From: Caballeronia fortuita | GTDB lineage: Bacteria; Pseudomonadota; Gammaproteobacteria; Burkholderiales; Burkholderiaceae | Direction: 5' to 3' | Assembly: GCF_001544835.2 (NCBI RefSeq) | Contig: NZ_FCNX02000021.1 | Span: 51,993-115,992 of the forward strand | Length of the DNA stretch: 64,000 nt | Shown: positions 36,612 to 44,905 of the stretch, one piece after another | How the letters are laid out: every line of letters starts with the position of its first letter | Numbering within the stretch: position 1 is the first letter of the stretch | Position numbers and translations under genes: made by a program | The notes under the pieces: model-generated | Told to the model about the DNA's origin: nothing | What the model saw: only the letters and a program-made list of their open reading frames with translations | Databases searched by the model: none

Positions 36612-37100
36612 TCAGTCGCGATTCGCCATCAGCAATAGCGTCTGCCCGTCCTGAAGCACCGCGCCGTGCTGATTCAGCACGGTCAGCTTCAACGTTGCGA
36701 TGCCGCGATCGGTCCGCTTGGTCACGCGCTTTTCGACGACTTCGATACGCACCTGAATGCGATCGCCGATCATCAGCGGCGCGCGAAACGCCCAGTTCCA
36801 GCTCAATGTCGCGAGTGCGCTGAAGCGGACGTCGCTGCGCGTCTTCAGGCCGTCGGCGAGCGCGAGTCCGAGCAGTCCATGCGCGATGCGCCCGGGAAAG
36901 CCCGCTTCCTGCGCGGCGACGTCGTCCATATGCAGGTCGTACAGATCGCCCGATACGCCCGCGTAGTTGACGACGTGCGACTCGGTGACCGTCATCCCCG
37001 AGGTGAGGTAGTGATCGCCCGGTTCGATGTCGTTGAGGTCGTATTTGCCCGCCGGAAGCAGACGTCCCGTGCGCGCATCTTCGATGATTTCCTGTGTCAT
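36612..37100 (-). CDS. MaoC-like enoyl-CoA hydratase (half A)
   Basis: A 162-residue hot-dog-fold protein. ESHVVNYAGVSGDLYDLHMD includes the putative Asp52 and His57 hydratase pair (D-x4-H), followed by GFPGRIAHGLLGLALADG, the family signature. MaoC hydratases add water to trans-2-enoyl-CoA, giving R-3-hydroxyacyl-CoA. It is the last gene of the half A operon, 29 bp after the TIM-barrel gene. It shares the same SGDxxDxHMDD core with the 155-residue MaoC of half B at 54562, so the two are paralogs. The start at 37100 is preceded by GAGAG. Confidence 0.85.
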   Translation of the reverse strand: MTQEIIEDARTGRLLPAGKYDLNDIEPGDHYLTSGMTVTESHVVNYAGVSGDLYDLHMDDVAAQEAGFPGRIAHGLLGLALADGLKTRSDVRFSALATLSWNWAFRAPLMIGDRIQVRIEVVEKRVTKRTDRGIATLKLTVLNQHGAVLQDGQTLLLMANRD

Positions 37101-37129
37101 GTCTCTCGTCTCTTCTGTATAGGTTGCCG

Positions 37130-37969
37130 TCAGCAAACCGATTGCAGGCGCTGCGCGCATACGGCCAGCACTTCGTCCGGCGCGACCTTCCACCAACGGT
37201 CGCGCGAGAATATTTCGACTTCCATCATGCCGTCGTAGCCCGCGTCTTCCATCTCGCGCCGGAAGCCCGCCAGGTCGATGACGCCATCGCCCATCATGCC
37301 GCGATCCATCAGCATGTCCTTCGTGTCGGCGTGCCAGTCGCACACGTGATACGCGAGAATCCGCCGTGCGCGGCCCGCCGCCGCGATCGACGCCGACAGC
37401 AGCGGATCCCACCAGCAGTGATACACGTCGATGGCGATGCCGAGCATCGACGGATCGTTCGGCGCGATGCGTTCGCATATCGCGAGCGCCTGCCCGATCG
37501 TGTTGACGACCGACCGATCCGCCGCGTACATCGGATGCAAAGGCTCGATGGCGAGGGGCATCTTCAGCTTGCGCGCCTCGTCGAGCAGACGCGCAATGCC
37601 CTCGTCGACCTGAGCGCGCGCGCCCGCGAGATCGCGGACGTTCGCACTCACGCCGCCCACGACGAGCACGAAACAGCGCGCGCCGAGCTCGGCGGCATCG
37701 TGCAGCGCCGCGATATTGCCGTCGATGCTCGCGCGCCGATCCGCTGGCGTCGCGCCCGTCAGATACGTGGAGCGGCAATAGCCGGTGACCGTGAGTTGCA
37801 GCGCGCGAAGCTGGCGCGCGACCGCTTGCGCGCCGAGCGCCTCGACCTCGTGCCGCCACGGCGCGACGCCGCCGAAGCCCGCGCGCGCGATGCGCTCCAG
37901 CGTCACATCGAGCGATTCGCGATGTCCGAGCGTCGCTGTATTGATCGCGCATCGTTGCAGTGAAACCAT
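37130..37969 (-). CDS. TIM-barrel sugar-phosphate isomerase/epimerase-like enzyme (half A)
   Basis: A 279-residue protein of the AP-endonuclease-2/xylose-isomerase-like TIM-barrel family. Metal ligands are plausible at Glu142 (LAIEPLHPM), Asp181 and His184 (IAIDVYHCWWDP), His208 (AYHVCDW) and Glu252 (EVEIFS). The family contains isomerases, epimerases and 3-dehydroshikimate dehydratases, so a dehydration or epimerisation of a ring or polyol acid is possible. AGGGAG lies 7 nt before the start at 37969. A close paralog (281 residues) is at 59369-60214 in half B. Confidence 0.83.
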   Translation of the reverse strand: MVSLQRCAINTATLGHRESLDVTLERIARAGFGGVAPWRHEVEALGAQAVARQLRALQLTVTGYCRSTYLTGATPADRRASIDGNIAALHDAAELGARCFVLVVGGVSANVRDLAGARAQVDEGIARLLDEARKLKMPLAIEPLHPMYAADRSVVNTIGQALAICERIAPNDPSMLGIAIDVYHCWWDPLLSASIAAAGRARRILAYHVCDWHADTKDMLMDRGMMGDGVIDLAGFRREMEDAGYDGMMEVEIFSRDRWWKVAPDEVLAVCAQRLQSVC

Positions 37970-37988
37970 CTCGTGCTCCCTTGCGTCG

Positions 37989-39146
37989 TCACAGGCCGAA
38001 CGTCTGCATGACGAGGCGCATGCGATGCACCGCGAGTTCCGGATCGCGCAGAAGGTTCGCTGCATCGGCGAGACGGAACACGTCCGCGAGATAGAGCGGC
38101 GGACGCGCGCCGTGATGGCCGCCCGGCATGAAGAAGTGCGGCTGGAATCCGTTCAGGTACGCGAGAAAGACGACGCCCGTCTTGTAGTACTGCGTCGGCG
38201 CGCGAAAGATGTGCCGCGAGAGCGCGACCGTGGGTTCGAGCACGCGCTCGTATCGCCCGATATCGCCGCTCGCGAGCGCGGCGAGCGCCTGCGACGCGGC
38301 GGGCGCGATCGCATCGAAAATGCCGAGCAGCGCGTGCGAGAAGCCCGCTTCGTCCCCCTTGATGAGCGACGGATAGTTGAAGTCGTCGCCCGTGTACATC
38401 TTCACGCCCTCGGGCAGACGGCGGCGGAACGCGATCTCGCGCGCATCGTCGAGCAGCGAGATCTTGATGCCGTCGATCTTCTGCGCGTTCTCTGCGATCA
38501 CCGCGAGGCAGGCATCGGCGGCTTTGTCGAGATCGTCGCTGCCCCAGTAGCCTTTCAGCTCGGGATCGAACATGTCGCCGAGCCAGTGCAGGATCACGGG
38601 CTGTTCGCACATCGCGAGCACTTCGCGGTAGACGCGCAGATAGTCGTCGCGATGCCGCGCCACGCGTGCGAGCGCGCGGCTCGCCATCAGGATCACGCGG
38701 CTGCCGGTGCGCTGGATGGCGTCGAGCTGCATCGCGTAGGCGCGGATCACGTCATCGCACGATGTCGCCGCGTGCGCGGGAAGATGATCGGTGCCGCAGC
38801 CCGACGCGATCAGCGCGTGCGGCATGTCGCGCGTTTCGGCCATCGTGCGCTGCACGAGTTCGAGCGCGATTTCCCACGACAGACCCATGCCGCGCTGCGC
38901 GGTGTCCATTGCTTCGGCAATGCCGAGGCCCTGCCCGATCAGATAGCGCCGGTATTCGATGGTGCGCGGCCAGTCGAGCGCGGCGGGCTGATTCAGCTCG
39001 CCGCTGCGATGCGGATCGGCGACGACATGCGCCGCCGAATACGCGATGCGGTTGAACGTCGCGCCCGCCGGCGCACCGCCGATCGGGTCGCCCTTGAGCG
39101 TGTAGGTGTCGAACTGGCCGGAAGCGGCCGGAAGAACGATTTGCAT
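37989..39146 (-). CDS. DUF993 family, dihydrodipicolinate-synthase-like lyase (half A)
   Basis: A 385-residue protein of the DUF993/DapA-like superfamily. A lysine aligned by position with the Schiff-base Lys of DapA-type lyases is at residue 228 in IDGIKISLLD, and the preceding strand VILHWLGDMFDP occupies the place of the DapA tyrosine strand. Such a Lys suggests aldol or retro-aldol cleavage through an imine. The gene sits 19 bp upstream of the TIM-barrel gene and 25 bp after the AroE-like gene. No good ribosome site is visible at the ATG. The 388-residue paralog at 51769 conserves the same Lys228 and large blocks such as AMDTAQRGMGL. Biochemical role unproven. Confidence 0.82.
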   Translation of the reverse strand: MQIVLPAASGQFDTYTLKGDPIGGAPAGATFNRIAYSAAHVVADPHRSGELNQPAALDWPRTIEYRRYLIGQGLGIAEAMDTAQRGMGLSWEIALELVQRTMAETRDMPHALIASGCGTDHLPAHAATSCDDVIRAYAMQLDAIQRTGSRVILMASRALARVARHRDDYLRVYREVLAMCEQPVILHWLGDMFDPELKGYWGSDDLDKAADACLAVIAENAQKIDGIKISLLDDAREIAFRRRLPEGVKMYTGDDFNYPSLIKGDEAGFSHALLGIFDAIAPAASQALAALASGDIGRYERVLEPTVALSRHIFRAPTQYYKTGVVFLAYLNGFQPHFFMPGGHHGARPPLYLADVFRLADAANLLRDPELAVHRMRLVMQTFGL

Positions 39147-39171
39147 GATGGTGGTGGCTGGTGGTGGCGCT

Positions 39172-40032
39172 TCAGGCGTGCTCGTCGGAGAAACAGGAAA
39201 ACGACGCGGGCATGTCGATGCCGAAGAACGTCGCGAACGCCGCGAGTTGTCCTTCGATCATCGGCCGGCCGTTGGTCGCGCGGCAGCCGCACTGCCGCGC
39301 ATGTTCGAGCAGCGGCGTTTCAGCGGGCGTCATGATGATGTCGACCACTTGAAGCGCCGGCGAAAACGCGCCGAACGCCGCGGGCATGCCGTCGCCCGGC
39401 CGCATGCCGACCGGCGAGCAGTTGACGAGCAGATCGATGCCCGCGAGATTCGCCGGATCGATATCGACGCTCGCCGGACAGTCCGGATAGAACCGGTTCA
39501 GCCGCGCCGCCAGTTGCTCGGGCAGCTCGCGCTGCGGATCGGCAAGCGCGATGCTCGCCGCGCCCGCTTGCGCCAGCGCATGCGCGACCGCCGCGCCCGC
39601 GCCACCCGCGCCGAGCTGCTTCACATGCTTGCCGCGCACCTCGAAGCCGATGCGCGTGAGGCCCAGCACGAGGCCGGTGCCGTCGAACATGTCGCCGAAC
39701 CAGCTTCCGTCGGGACGCTCGCGCATGACGTTGATCGCGCCGACGCGGCGGGCGGTGTCGGAGACTTCATCGACCATCGACATGGCGCGGACCTTGTGCG
39801 GCACCGTGACGACGAGCCCGTCCACATTGCCGAGCGCCTGAAGCCCGGCGACGGCCGGCTCGAACACGTTGACGGGAACATCGAACGGCAGGCAGACCGC
39901 ATCGATGCCGCCCGCTTCGAACAGCGCGTTCATCAGTTGCGGCGTTTTCACCTGCGTCACCGGGTTGCCGACGATGCCGAACAAGCGCGTCGCCCCGCCG
40001 ATCCGATGCTTGCGCGTGGCTGGCTGCGTCAC
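39172..40032 (-). CDS. Shikimate-dehydrogenase-like oxidoreductase (half A)
   Basis: A 286-residue AroE-fold enzyme read from a GTG that overlaps the CoA-transferase stop. It keeps the catalytic Lys80 (TVPHK), Asn101 (GAIN) and Asp117 (DMFDG) and the NAD(P) loop GAGGAGAAVAHAL. The two Ser residues of AroE that hold the shikimate carboxylate (SxS before P) are Val28 and Thr30 here (TQVKTP). That change points to a related but different hydroxy-acid substrate, and a catabolic place rather than aromatic biosynthesis. A paralog is at 45949-46764. Confidence 0.87.
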   Translation of the reverse strand: MTQPATRKHRIGGATRLFGIVGNPVTQVKTPQLMNALFEAGGIDAVCLPFDVPVNVFEPAVAGLQALGNVDGLVVTVPHKVRAMSMVDEVSDTARRVGAINVMRERPDGSWFGDMFDGTGLVLGLTRIGFEVRGKHVKQLGAGGAGAAVAHALAQAGAASIALADPQRELPEQLAARLNRFYPDCPASVDIDPANLAGIDLLVNCSPVGMRPGDGMPAAFGAFSPALQVVDIIMTPAETPLLEHARQCGCRATNGRPMIEGQLAAFATFFGIDMPASFSCFSDEHA

Positions 40033-41633
40033 CGCTGTCCCCCCGCGAAACCGGCGAGGCGCGCATGACGCGGCCACGGCTGCGCGTCCATCGTGGCGGC
40101 GAGGCGCATCGGCTCGGGACGGAACAGGCGTTCGTCCATCAGCTTGAGATCGGGCGAGATGACCGGCCGGAACGCCATGTGCGCGAGCACGTCGCGTTCG
40201 AGATCGATGCCCGGCGCGATCTCGATCAGTTCCAGCGCACCTTCGATGGCGCGAAACACCGCGCGCTCGGTGACGAAGAGCGTCGTCTGATTGCGTTCCT
40301 GCGCGTAGGGCCCGCTGTACGACACCTGCTGCAGCTTCGACACGAACTTGCGGTGCGCGCCTTCCTTGAGAATCTGCAATTGCCCGCCTTCGCACGCCAC
40401 TTGCAGGCTGCCGGCCGTGAACGTGCCGCCGAACACCATCTTGCGCGCGTTCTGGCTGATGTTGATGAACCCGCCGACGCCGATCAGCTTGTTCGCGAAG
40501 CGGCTGATGTTCACGCTGCCCTGCGCATCGATTTCCACGGCGGAAAGAAACGCGATGTCGATGCCGCCGCCGTCATAGAAATCGAACTGATAGGGCATGT
40601 CGACAATGGCGCTGTAGTTGCGCGCCGCGCCCGCGTCCAGACCCGCGGCAGGCGCGCCGCCGATCAGCCCTTGCTCGTTGGTCAGCACGATGTGATGCAA
40701 CACGTCTTCTTCCGCCGCGACGAGCCCGATGCCCGTGCACACGCCCGAACCCACGTTGCACACCGCGCCGACGCGCAGTTCCATCGCGAGACGCCGCGCG
40801 ATGATCTTGCGCTCGTCGAGCGGCAGGCGCGGAAAGCCGCCGAGCGGAATGCGCAGCTCGCCGGTGAAGGCGGGATCGTAGGCGGTCTGGTACGTCACCG
40901 GCTGATCCGGCTCGACGACCACCGCATCCACCAGCATGCCGGGAATCTTCACCGACTTGGCGGGCAGCGTGCCGCGCCGCGCAAGCCGCTTGACCTGCAC
41001 AATCACGATGCCGCCGTTGCGCCGCGTCGCCTGCGCCATCGAGAGCATGTCGGCGAACACGGCTTCGTGCTCCATCGATACGTTGCCGTCTTCGTCGGCG
41101 GTCGTGCCGCGCAGGAACGCGACGTCGACTTCGAAAGGCTTGTAGAACAGCCACTCGCGCCCTTCGATTTCGATGAGGCTGACGAGCTGGTCGTCGCTCG
41201 GCGCGCCCTGCAGGCCGCCGCCGTTGCGCGGATCGACGAAGGTATGCAGGCCGACGTGGCTCACGAGCCCCGGCCGTCCCGCCGCCATTTCGCGCGTGAG
41301 TTGCGACAGCGCGCCCTGCGGCAGCGTCCACGCTTCAACTTCCTTGTTCAGCGCCATTTGCGCGAGCGCGGGCGAATCGACCAGCGTGCCGCACACGACG
41401 CGCTTGAGCAGACCCGCATGCGCGAGCCGCGATGCGCCGCGCTCGCCGCGATCGCCGAGACCGACCGGATGCACGGACGTGATCCGGCGCGGCGCGCCCT
41501 CCGCGAGAAAGCGGCGCTCGAGCGCCTCGATGAGCGATTCGGGCACGGCGTGTCCGCTTCCCGATCCCCCGATCATCAACGTGTCGCCGTCCTTCAGCAG
41601 GGATGCGGCCTGGTCGGCGGTCAAAATTTGCAT
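40029..41633 (-). CDS. Fused family I CoA-transferase (half A)
   Basis: A 534-residue protein in which the alpha and beta halves of family I CoA-transferases are fused, like YdiF/propionate CoA-transferase. Catalytic Glu320 is expected in TNEQGLIGG, after the glycine-rich NVGSGVCTGIG. The N-half has MIGGSGSGHAVPESLI and the oxyanion-type GTTADEDGN. It moves CoA from acetyl- or succinyl-CoA to a carboxylic acid. GGAG precedes the ATG. It overlaps the AroE-like gene and follows the MFS importer, so it probably activates the imported or processed acid. Two further members lie at 55026 and 57769. Confidence 0.9.
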   Translation of the reverse strand: MQILTADQAASLLKDGDTLMIGGSGSGHAVPESLIEALERRFLAEGAPRRITSVHPVGLGDRGERGASRLAHAGLLKRVVCGTLVDSPALAQMALNKEVEAWTLPQGALSQLTREMAAGRPGLVSHVGLHTFVDPRNGGGLQGAPSDDQLVSLIEIEGREWLFYKPFEVDVAFLRGTTADEDGNVSMEHEAVFADMLSMAQATRRNGGIVIVQVKRLARRGTLPAKSVKIPGMLVDAVVVEPDQPVTYQTAYDPAFTGELRIPLGGFPRLPLDERKIIARRLAMELRVGAVCNVGSGVCTGIGLVAAEEDVLHHIVLTNEQGLIGGAPAAGLDAGAARNYSAIVDMPYQFDFYDGGGIDIAFLSAVEIDAQGSVNISRFANKLIGVGGFINISQNARKMVFGGTFTAGSLQVACEGGQLQILKEGAHRKFVSKLQQVSYSGPYAQERNQTTLFVTERAVFRAIEGALELIEIAPGIDLERDVLAHMAFRPVISPDLKLMDERLFRPEPMRLAATMDAQPWPRHARLAGFAGGQR

Positions 41634-41678
41634 GTCGTGTGCTCCGGTGTTTTCTGTGTCTGTCGATGCGTGCCGCCG

Positions 41679-43019
41679 CTATGCCGCCGAACGCGATTCC
41701 GCGAATACCTGTTCGTCGTCGCGATGACGCGAAAGATGCTTGCCGAGCAGCGCGGCGATCAGCGTGAACAGGCAGAACGCGGCGAGGTACAGCATCACGT
41801 AGGTCGGCTTGCCGCCGGCATAAGCGACGAGCGCCGTCGCGATGAACGGCGTCGGCCCGCCGATGAACGCGCCCGAGAACTCGCGGCACATGGCGATGCC
41901 GGAGAAGCGGTACTGCGTCGGAAAGAGGTTGGAGAGGAACGCGCCCTGTGCGCCGCACGTGCAGCCCCAGCTGATGCCGTAGACCGCGCTCATCGCGATG
42001 GTGGCGAGCACGACGTCCTTCGAATCGATCGCATGAAAGAGCGGCCACACGAGCACGAGCGCGATCATCGCGCCGGCGGCGAACACGTTGCCGCTACCGT
42101 ACTTGTCCGCGAGCATGCCGCCGACGGGCGCGCAGAAGAGCGAAAAGCCGAGCGCGATGATGAGCACCACGAGACTGTCCGCCTTCGCCATGCCGACGGT
42201 GTTCGTCATGTAGGAAAGCGCGAAGGTGTTGAGCACGTAGGACAGCGCCTGATGGCCGCCCATCGCGAAGAAGCCGCACAGCAGTTCGCGCCGGCTATTG
42301 CGGAACAGTTCGGCCACGGGCACTTTGCCGGCCTTGGCCTTTTCGCTCGCCTTTTCCATCGCGGCGACGTATTCCGGCGTCTCGTCGAGTTTCGAGCGGA
42401 TGTAGATGGCGACGCCGAACAGCGCGAGCGACAGCAGGAACGGCACGCGCCACACCCACGAGAACAGAATGTCCTCGGGCACGTACGAGATCATCAGGAA
42501 CGTGGCGATCGCGATCATCACGCCGAAGTTGGTCGCGGCGTTCGGGATCGACGTGAAGAATGCGCGGCGGCTCGGCGGCGTGTATTCGGCGATCAGCGTG
42601 ATCGCGCCCGCGAGTTCCGCGCCCGCGCCGAAGCCCTGCATCATGCGCAGGAGCACGAGCAGGATCGGCGCGAGAACGCCTGCCTGCTGCCATGTCGGCA
42701 ATAAGCCGAGGCCGACGGTCGCCGCGCCCATGATCGTTACGCAGAAGACGAGCGCGGGCTTGCGGCCGTATTTATCGCCGATGTGCGAAATGACGATGCC
42801 GCCCAGCGGCCGGATGATGAAGCCCACCGCGAACGTCGCGAATGCGGCGAGCGTGCCCGCCAGCGACGACAGATGCGGAAAGAACAGCTTGTTGATGATG
42901 AGGCCCGACGCCGCCGCATAAAGTCCATAGTCGTACCATTCGATGATGGTGCCGAGCGTGGACGCGAATACGGCGCGCCGGATGTTCCTGCGGTCTGCCC
43001 GCGCGAGTGCTGGTTGCAT
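41679..43019 (-). CDS. MFS metabolite:proton symporter (ShiA/KgtP-like)
   Basis: A 446-residue inner-membrane protein with 12 helices. TIIEWYDYGLYAAASGLIIN is the classic start of the MHS family, which includes shikimate (ShiA), citrate and alpha-ketoglutarate importers. GGIVISHIGDKYGRKPAL is the helix 2-3 loop. AGGAG lies before the start. Within this operon of CoA-transferase, hydratase and AroE-like genes it most likely imports the carboxylic acid substrate. The MHS family and the AroE-like partner are consistent with a shikimate- or quinate-like compound, but this is inference. Confidence 0.88.
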   Translation of the reverse strand: MQPALARADRRNIRRAVFASTLGTIIEWYDYGLYAAASGLIINKLFFPHLSSLAGTLAAFATFAVGFIIRPLGGIVISHIGDKYGRKPALVFCVTIMGAATVGLGLLPTWQQAGVLAPILLVLLRMMQGFGAGAELAGAITLIAEYTPPSRRAFFTSIPNAATNFGVMIAIATFLMISYVPEDILFSWVWRVPFLLSLALFGVAIYIRSKLDETPEYVAAMEKASEKAKAGKVPVAELFRNSRRELLCGFFAMGGHQALSYVLNTFALSYMTNTVGMAKADSLVVLIIALGFSLFCAPVGGMLADKYGSGNVFAAGAMIALVLVWPLFHAIDSKDVVLATIAMSAVYGISWGCTCGAQGAFLSNLFPTQYRFSGIAMCREFSGAFIGGPTPFIATALVAYAGGKPTYVMLYLAAFCLFTLIAALLGKHLSRHRDDEQVFAESRSAA

Positions 43020-43124
43020 GGCGCTGTCTCCTGCTTCTCTTGTCTGATCTCTGTGCGATGCCGCGTGCTCGAAGGCCGCGGCATCCGTTGACGGTTTCGC
43101 GGCTGTTCCTGCCGGTCTTGCGAA

Positions 43125-43880
43125 TCAGGTCCGGCCGCGATTGCCGAACGCGCTGGCGCCCTCCTCGTAATTGCCTGATGCGAAGCAGAGCGAGGTCAGC
43201 TCGTTCTCGTAGCGGATGCCCTGATCCACGCTCATCGAGAGCGCCGCGCGCACTGCCGCTTTCACCGACTGCGTGGCGACCGGGCTGTACCCGGCGATCT
43301 TGCGGCACAGCGACATGGCGTGATCGACGACGGCTTCGTCGTCCACCACGATCTCGACCAGGCCGATGCCGCGCGCCTCGTCCGCATCGATGGTGTCGGC
43401 GGTCAGAAGAAGGCGCATCGCCTGTCCGTAGCCGACGAGACGCGGCAGCATCTGCGACGCGCCGCCGCCGCCCACCCAGCCGCGCAGCACTTCGGGCGCG
43501 CCGAACTTCGCGCTGCGGCCAGCCACGCGGATATCGGCGCCGAGCATCATTTCCAGCCCGCCTCCGAGCACCCAGCCTTTCAGTGCGGCGACGACGGGCT
43601 TCGTGAAATCGCGCACGACCATCGCGTAATCGGTGCGCGCGCGAAACTCCCACGCGCTCCGGTACGTCTTGAGCGAATGCAGGTCGCTGCCCGCGCTGAA
43701 CGCGCGGTCGCCTTCGCCGCGCAGCAGCACGACGCGCACCGTCTCGTCGCGCTCGATCTCCTGCCGGATGCCGGCGAGCGTCTGCGTCATCCCGGGCGTG
43801 ATCGCGTTCATCTTTTCCGGCCGGTTGATGACGATCTCCGCCACCGCGCCGTGCCTGCGCATGAGTATCTGTTCCTGCAT
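43125..43880 (-). CDS. Enoyl-CoA hydratase/isomerase family protein (half A)
   Basis: A 251-residue crotonase-fold enzyme. Both Glu residues used by hydratases are present: Glu110 in LGGGLEMML and Glu130 in GAPEVLRGW, with the oxyanion-hole segment AFSAGSDLHSL. It should hydrate or isomerise an unsaturated acyl-CoA. ATG 43880 is chosen because AAGGAGG lies 4 nt upstream; ATG 43916, preceded by AAGGGG, is an alternative adding 12 residues. It is the first gene of half A, read from a promoter region shared with the TetR gene. It is distinct from the 252-residue paralog at 52948. Confidence 0.88.
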   Translation of the reverse strand: MQEQILMRRHGAVAEIVINRPEKMNAITPGMTQTLAGIRQEIERDETVRVVLLRGEGDRAFSAGSDLHSLKTYRSAWEFRARTDYAMVVRDFTKPVVAALKGWVLGGGLEMMLGADIRVAGRSAKFGAPEVLRGWVGGGGASQMLPRLVGYGQAMRLLLTADTIDADEARGIGLVEIVVDDEAVVDHAMSLCRKIAGYSPVATQSVKAAVRAALSMSVDQGIRYENELTSLCFASGNYEEGASAFGNRGRT

Positions 43881-43934
43881 CGCGCCTCCTTGTTTGCCGA
43901 CTGCCGCAGCAGTCATGTCCCCTTCGCGTTTTCC

Positions 43935-43963
43935 CTTATACTTACTTACTAGTAAGTAGCTTG
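43935..43963. promoter_or_regulatory. TetR operator within the half A promoter
   Basis: A 16-bp perfect palindrome, TACTTACTAGTAAGTA (43943-43958), lies in the gap between the divergent hydratase and TetR genes. On the minus strand a TATAAG -10 box (43935-43940) and a weak CAAGCT -35 (43958-43963) are spaced 17 bp, with the palindrome in the spacer. This is the usual position for TetR repression of a divergent operon. Confidence 0.65.
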
Positions 43964-44020
43964 AGCGGACATTAACATCAATCCCGAACGTTGCGCAACG
44001 GGAATTTCGAGGAGGCAAAA

Positions 44021-44821
44021 ATGCGAGGCGACACAGCGGATGGGAAGACGCTCGAAGCACACGCGGGAACGCGGCCGGCCGGCGGGGGTCGTGTAAAATC
44101 GGCCGTTGCTTCGCCCCGTATGAGGCTGAGTCACCACACCGATCCTCACCGAGGGAAAACCTTGAGTCAGACCGAGAAGACCGCGAAAACCGACAAGACG
44201 GCGCCGGCGACCCGGCAGCGGTCCTCCATGTACGACAGCATCAAGGACGTGGCCAAGCGGCTCTTGATCGCGCACGGTTATCACAAGACCACGTTCGGCG
44301 TGATCGCGAAGGAACTCGGCATCACGACGACCAACATCCACTATCACTTCGGCAACAAGAACAGCCTCGTCGAGGAAGTGGTGAAGGATTACGTGGCCGG
44401 CGCAACGGAAGGTCAGAAGAAAATCTGGCTCGACGAAACCATGTCCTTGCAGGACAAGGTGCAGGCGGAGATCGCCTTCAACCGCAATCTCTTTCGCAAG
44501 TACAACCCCAACGGCAAGACGCGCAAGCCGTGGAGTCTGATCGGGCGGCTGCGCCTCGAAAGCGACGTCCTCACCGACGAGGCGCGCGCCGCGCTCGCGG
44601 GCTTCACGACCGAAATTCACGGCGCGGTGGAGTTCGCGGTCGCGCACGCGAGCCGCAGCGGCGAGCTCAAGCGCGACACGCCCAAGGAAGACCTGATCTT
44701 CCTGCTCACGCATCTGATCGACAGCCTGTCGGTATTCGCACAGGACGCGGGCGGTTTCGAGCGCGTCGAGCAGTTCATGAACTCGTTCTCGCGCGTCGTG
44801 CTCGCGAAATACACGAAGTAA
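44021..44821 (+). CDS. TetR/AcrR family transcriptional regulator
   Basis: A TetR regulator, 266 residues from ATG 44021. The DNA-binding domain runs from YDSIKDVAKRLLIAHGYHKT to TTTNIHYHFGNKNSLVEEV, with the helix-turn-helix in FGVIAKELGITTTNIHYHF. The C-terminal helical domain binds the effector. ATG 44021 is chosen for the AGGAGG 6 nt upstream, but the first ~47 residues look non-conserved; a TTG at 44162 (LSQTEKTAKT, 219 residues) is a serious alternative. The palindrome between this gene and half A is the likely operator. It should repress half A until an acyl-CoA or substrate-derived ligand binds. Confidence 0.83.
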   Translation: MRGDTADGKTLEAHAGTRPAGGGRVKSAVASPRMRLSHHTDPHRGKTLSQTEKTAKTDKTAPATRQRSSMYDSIKDVAKRLLIAHGYHKTTFGVIAKELGITTTNIHYHFGNKNSLVEEVVKDYVAGATEGQKKIWLDETMSLQDKVQAEIAFNRNLFRKYNPNGKTRKPWSLIGRLRLESDVLTDEARAALAGFTTEIHGAVEFAVAHASRSGELKRDTPKEDLIFLLTHLIDSLSVFAQDAGGFERVEQFMNSFSRVVLAKYTK

Positions 44822-44865
44822 CTAAGCCTTTTTGCGCATCGCGGGCGCACCGCGCGCTGGACAAT

Positions 44866-44877
44866 TAGATCGATCTA
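44866..44877. promoter_or_regulatory. TAGATCGATCTA operator, copy 1
   Basis: The perfect 12-bp palindrome TAGATCGATCTA lies 29 bp before the Gfo/Idh gene that starts the Gfo/Idh-AroE-LacI row. Identical 12-mers occur at 47985-47996 and 62174-62185, each upstream of another half B unit. The central CG and symmetry fit LacI-family operators. Binding by the LacI protein at 46837 is inferred. Confidence 0.7.
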
Positions 44878-44905
44878 CCTTATCGTCGCGGTACGGAGAC
44901 AATTC

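Noticed and set aside
40065..42704. 879-codon plus-strand open frame opposite the half A CoA-transferase and MFS genes
   Set aside because: It is an antisense shadow of two well-supported minus-strand genes and is extremely Arg/His-rich.
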